Shown: one piece after another, positions 5,006-6,894 of the stretch
How the letters are laid out: every line of letters begins with the position of its first letter
How positions within the stretch are numbered: position 1 is the first letter of the stretch
NCBI GenBank assembly: GCA_031254715.1
Contig: JAIRTY010000418.1
Span: 1-6,894, forward strand
Length of the DNA stretch: 6,894 nt
Reading direction: 5' to 3'
From: Nocardiopsaceae bacterium
GTDB lineage: Bacteria; Actinomycetota; Actinomycetes; Streptosporangiales; Streptosporangiaceae
The notes under the pieces: generated by a model
What the model was told of the DNA's origin: nothing
What the model saw: the letters and a program-made list of their open reading frames with translations, nothing else
Databases searched by the model: none
Position numbers and translations under genes: made by a program

Positions 5006-6297
5006 GCCAGTGCCTCCGCGGCCGCCCGGGCGGCGCCCGGGAGCGCGTCGGCGATCCGGGTGATCGCGTCGTCGTCGTGGGCGGCCGACACGAACCACGC
5101 CTCGTACGGCGACGGCGGCAGGTAGACCCCGCCGGCCAGCATCGCGTGGAAGAACGCGGCGTAGGCCGCGCCGGACTGGCCGCGCGCCTCGCCGTAGTCG
5201 CGCACCGGCTGGCTGGTGCCGAGGAAGAACGAGAACAGGTTGCCCGCCTCCTGCAGCCGGAACGGCACCCCGGCCGCATCGAGCGCGCTGGCGGTCAGCT
5301 TGGCGATGGCGGCCGCGGCCTCGTCAAGCCGCGCGTACACCTCCGGCGTGCAGGCCCGCAGCGTGGCCAGCCCGGCGGCGGTGGCCAGCGGGTTCCCTGA
5401 CAGGGTGCCCGCCTGGTAGACCGGGCCCGCCGGGGCCAGCCGGTCCATGATCTCGGCCCGGCCGCCGAACGCCGCCGCCGGCGTCCCGCCGCTCATGACC
5501 TTCCCGAACGTCATCAGGTCGCCGGCGACGCCCTGCCGGCCGTACCAGCCCGACCGGGTGACCCGGAAGCCGGTGAGCACCTCATCCATGATGAGCAGCG
5601 CGCCGTACTCGTCGCACAGCCCGGCGAGCAGCTCGTTGAACCCGCCGGCGGGCGGCACCACGCCCATGTTGGCCGGGCACGCCTCCGTGATCACGCAGGC
5701 GATCTGCGGCCCGTGCTCCACGAACGCCTGCCGCACCGCCAGCGCGTCGTTGTAGGGCAGCACCAGCGTGTCGGCTGCCGCGGCGCCGGTCACCCCGGGC
5801 GAGTCCGGCAGCCCGAACGTGGCGACCCCGGACCCGGCGGAGGCCAGCAGCGCGTCCACGTGGCCGTGGTAGCAGCCGGCGAACTTCACGGTGAGCCGGC
5901 GCCCGGTGAACCCGCGCGCCAGCCGGACCGCGGTCATCGTGGCCTCGGTACCGGAGTTGACCAGCCGGACCTTCTCCACCGGCGCCCGGGCGCAGATCTC
6001 CTCGGCCAGCTCGACCTCGCGCTCGGTGACGGTGCCGAAGGAGGTCCCGGCCCTGGCCGCCGTGGTGACCGCCTCCACCACAGCCGGATGGGCGTGGCCG
6101 AGGATGATGGGTCCCCACGAGCAGATCAGGTCGACAAGTTCCCGGCCGTCCACGTCGACCAGGTAGGGCCCGTGCGCGGAGGCCATGAACACGGGCACCC
6201 CGCCCACCGCGCCGAACGCGCGCACCGGCGAGTTCACGCCGCCGGGGATCACCGCGGCGGCTCGCCGGAACAGATCCGCCGACCGGCCGTGGCTCAC
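5002..6297 (-). CDS. hemL: Glutamate-1-semialdehyde 2,1-aminomutase
   Basis: The 431-residue product converts glutamate-1-semialdehyde to 5-aminolevulinate, the last step of the C5 route to heme and other tetrapyrroles. It is a PLP-dependent fold-type I enzyme in the cytosol and has the full family length. Visible motifs are the N-terminal IPGGVNSPVRAF (17-28), SWGPIILGHAHP (60-71), the PLP phosphate-binding NSGTEATM (114-121), CYHGHVDALL (142-151), the PLP-ring aspartate in MDEVLTGFR (Asp238) and the Schiff-base lysine in TFGKVMSGG (Lys266). AGTLSGNPLA (296-305) completes the set. The lysine loop reads SGGTPAAAFGG, whereas most family members have GGGLP; this is a small change unlikely to harm activity. 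GTG 6297 is chosen because GAGG (6305-6308) lies 7 nt upstream and it overlaps the preceding stop as GTGA. The longer open frame to 6444 lies inside the upstream gene. It is translationally coupled on both sides. Confidence 0.97.
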   Translation of the reverse strand: MSHGRSADLFRRAAAVIPGGVNSPVRAFGAVGGVPVFMASAHGPYLVDVDGRELVDLICSWGPIILGHAHPAVVEAVTTAARAGTSFGTVTEREVELAEEICARAPVEKVRLVNSGTEATMTAVRLARGFTGRRLTVKFAGCYHGHVDALLASAGSGVATFGLPDSPGVTGAAAADTLVLPYNDALAVRQAFVEHGPQIACVITEACPANMGVVPPAGGFNELLAGLCDEYGALLIMDEVLTGFRVTRSGWYGRQGVAGDLMTFGKVMSGGTPAAAFGGRAEIMDRLAPAGPVYQAGTLSGNPLATAAGLATLRACTPEVYARLDEAAAAIAKLTASALDAAGVPFRLQEAGNLFSFFLGTSQPVRDYGEARGQSGAAYAAFFHAMLAGGVYLPPSPYEAWFVSAAHDDDAITRIADALPGAARAAAEALA

Positions 6298-6894
6298 TGC
6301 GTGACCTCGTCGCAGGCGTCGGCAAGGAACTCGAGCAGCCGCAGCGCGTCCGGCAATGAGTGCTCCCTCGGGGTGCGGATCCAGTGCGCCGCCAGTCCCC
6401 GGCCGTACCGGGACGGCGGCGCCAGCACGTAACTGTTGCGGCAATGCCAGCGCAGGCCGGCCACCCGCGCCACGCTATCCGGTTCGCAGTCCAGGTGACA
6501 CGACCACCATTCGACCTCGTCGTCGGGCACGCCCCTGGTCGCGACCAGGAACAGGGCCCGCCCGCCTGCGCTCAGCGCGACCGGGCCGGGGCTGACGCCA
6601 GCCCGGTCCATGGTGGCCAGCGCGATCGGCCCGGCCGGGGCGGGCACGTCGAGCACGTCGAACACCCGGCCGGTGACCAGCAGCACGTTCGCTTCCGGCT
6701 GCTCCTGCCACCACCGGCTTACCTCGTCCGGGTCGGCCGACGCCTCCAGCTGCCAGGCGGGCGAGACGGGGTGCGCGCCGGGCGCCGGGCAGCCCACCCG
6801 GTCGCACGAGCACGCCCGTCCGGTCTCCCGCACCCGGCCCCGGCCGGAGGCCCCCAGCAGGGCGGAATCCGGCCGCAGGTGCGCGCCCAGGCAC
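6294..6894 (-). CDS. Primase-polymerase (Prim-Pol)-like domain protein, probably inactive; 5' end outside window
   Basis: The frame is open to the window edge, so the N-terminus is probably missing. A GTG at 6833 would give 179 residues but has no clear ribosome binding site. Residue numbers below count from that GTG. The sequence resembles proteins annotated in actinobacteria as bifunctional DNA primase/polymerase. It has a Cys-rich motif CSCDRVGCPAPGAHP (Cys8, Cys10, Cys15, His21), then EANVLLVTG (47-55), VFDVLDVP (57-64), a GGRALFLVATRG stretch (90-101) and HCRNSYVLAPPS (130-141), in the order expected for that fold. Active members carry DxD at the position of LDVP, and a histidine in the segment matching GGRALFLV. 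Here Pro64 replaces the second Asp and the histidine is absent. Catalysis is therefore doubtful, and a nucleotide- or DNA-binding role is possible. The stop overlaps the hemL start (GTGA), so it is coupled to hemL. Its role is unknown. Confidence 0.75.
   Translation of the reverse strand, partial: CLGAHLRPDSALLGASGRGRVRETGRACSCDRVGCPAPGAHPVSPAWQLEASADPDEVSRWWQEQPEANVLLVTGRVFDVLDVPAPAGPIALATMDRAGVSPGPVALSAGGRALFLVATRGVPDDEVEWWSCHLDCEPDSVARVAGLRWHCRNSYVLAPPSRYGRGLAAHWIRTPREHSLPDALRLLEFLADACDEVTQ

Noticed and set aside
5713..6432. Plus-strand open frame (239 codons) opposite hemL.
   Set aside because: It is the antisense of conserved HemL motifs, with Gly/His/Arg-rich composition and no domain signal.

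Overview
The window is very GC-rich, uses GTG starts freely and packs genes with 4-nt overlaps. Together with the gene families present, this points to a high-GC actinomycete chromosome (Streptomyces/Streptosporangiales-like). No finer placement can be supported. There are no RNA genes, CRISPR arrays, insertion sequences or phage-type genes.

Layout from right to left, following the minus strand. A 5'-incomplete gene for a small primase-polymerase-like protein (6294-6894) runs by a GTGA overlap into hemL, glutamate-1-semialdehyde 2,1-aminomutase (5002-6297). hemL runs by a second GTGA overlap into a histidine-phosphatase (phosphoglycerate mutase-like) gene (4331-5005). A plus-strand short-chain dehydrogenase/reductase (SDR) gene (3593-4318) then ends only 12 bp from the phosphatase stop, in convergent orientation. 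It is divergent from a MarR-type regulator gene (2850-3440, minus). Beyond that, on the minus strand, lie a lipoprotein thioredoxin of the ResA/TlpA type (2030-2626), resB/ccs1 (433-2004) and the first 143 codons of ccsB/ccsA (1-430).

Functionally, hemL makes 5-aminolevulinate for heme. ResA, ResB and CcsB form a System II cytochrome c maturation module that reduces apocytochrome cysteines, moves heme across the membrane and attaches it. In many actinobacteria hemL, the phosphatase, the thioredoxin, ccdA, resB and ccsB form one co-directional cluster. Here two things differ. A divergent marR/SDR pair sits between the phosphatase and resA, and ccdA is missing between resA and resB, where only 25 bp remain.

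The clearest regulatory signal is the 152-bp marR/SDR intergenic region. It holds a perfect 16-bp palindrome, TGTTTAGATCTAAACA, just after a good TTGACG-17-TACTTT promoter for the SDR gene. A diverged copy (12 of 16 positions identical) lies over the likely marR start. This fits MarR control of both genes. The other point of note is that the primase-like protein has lost the expected catalytic residues.
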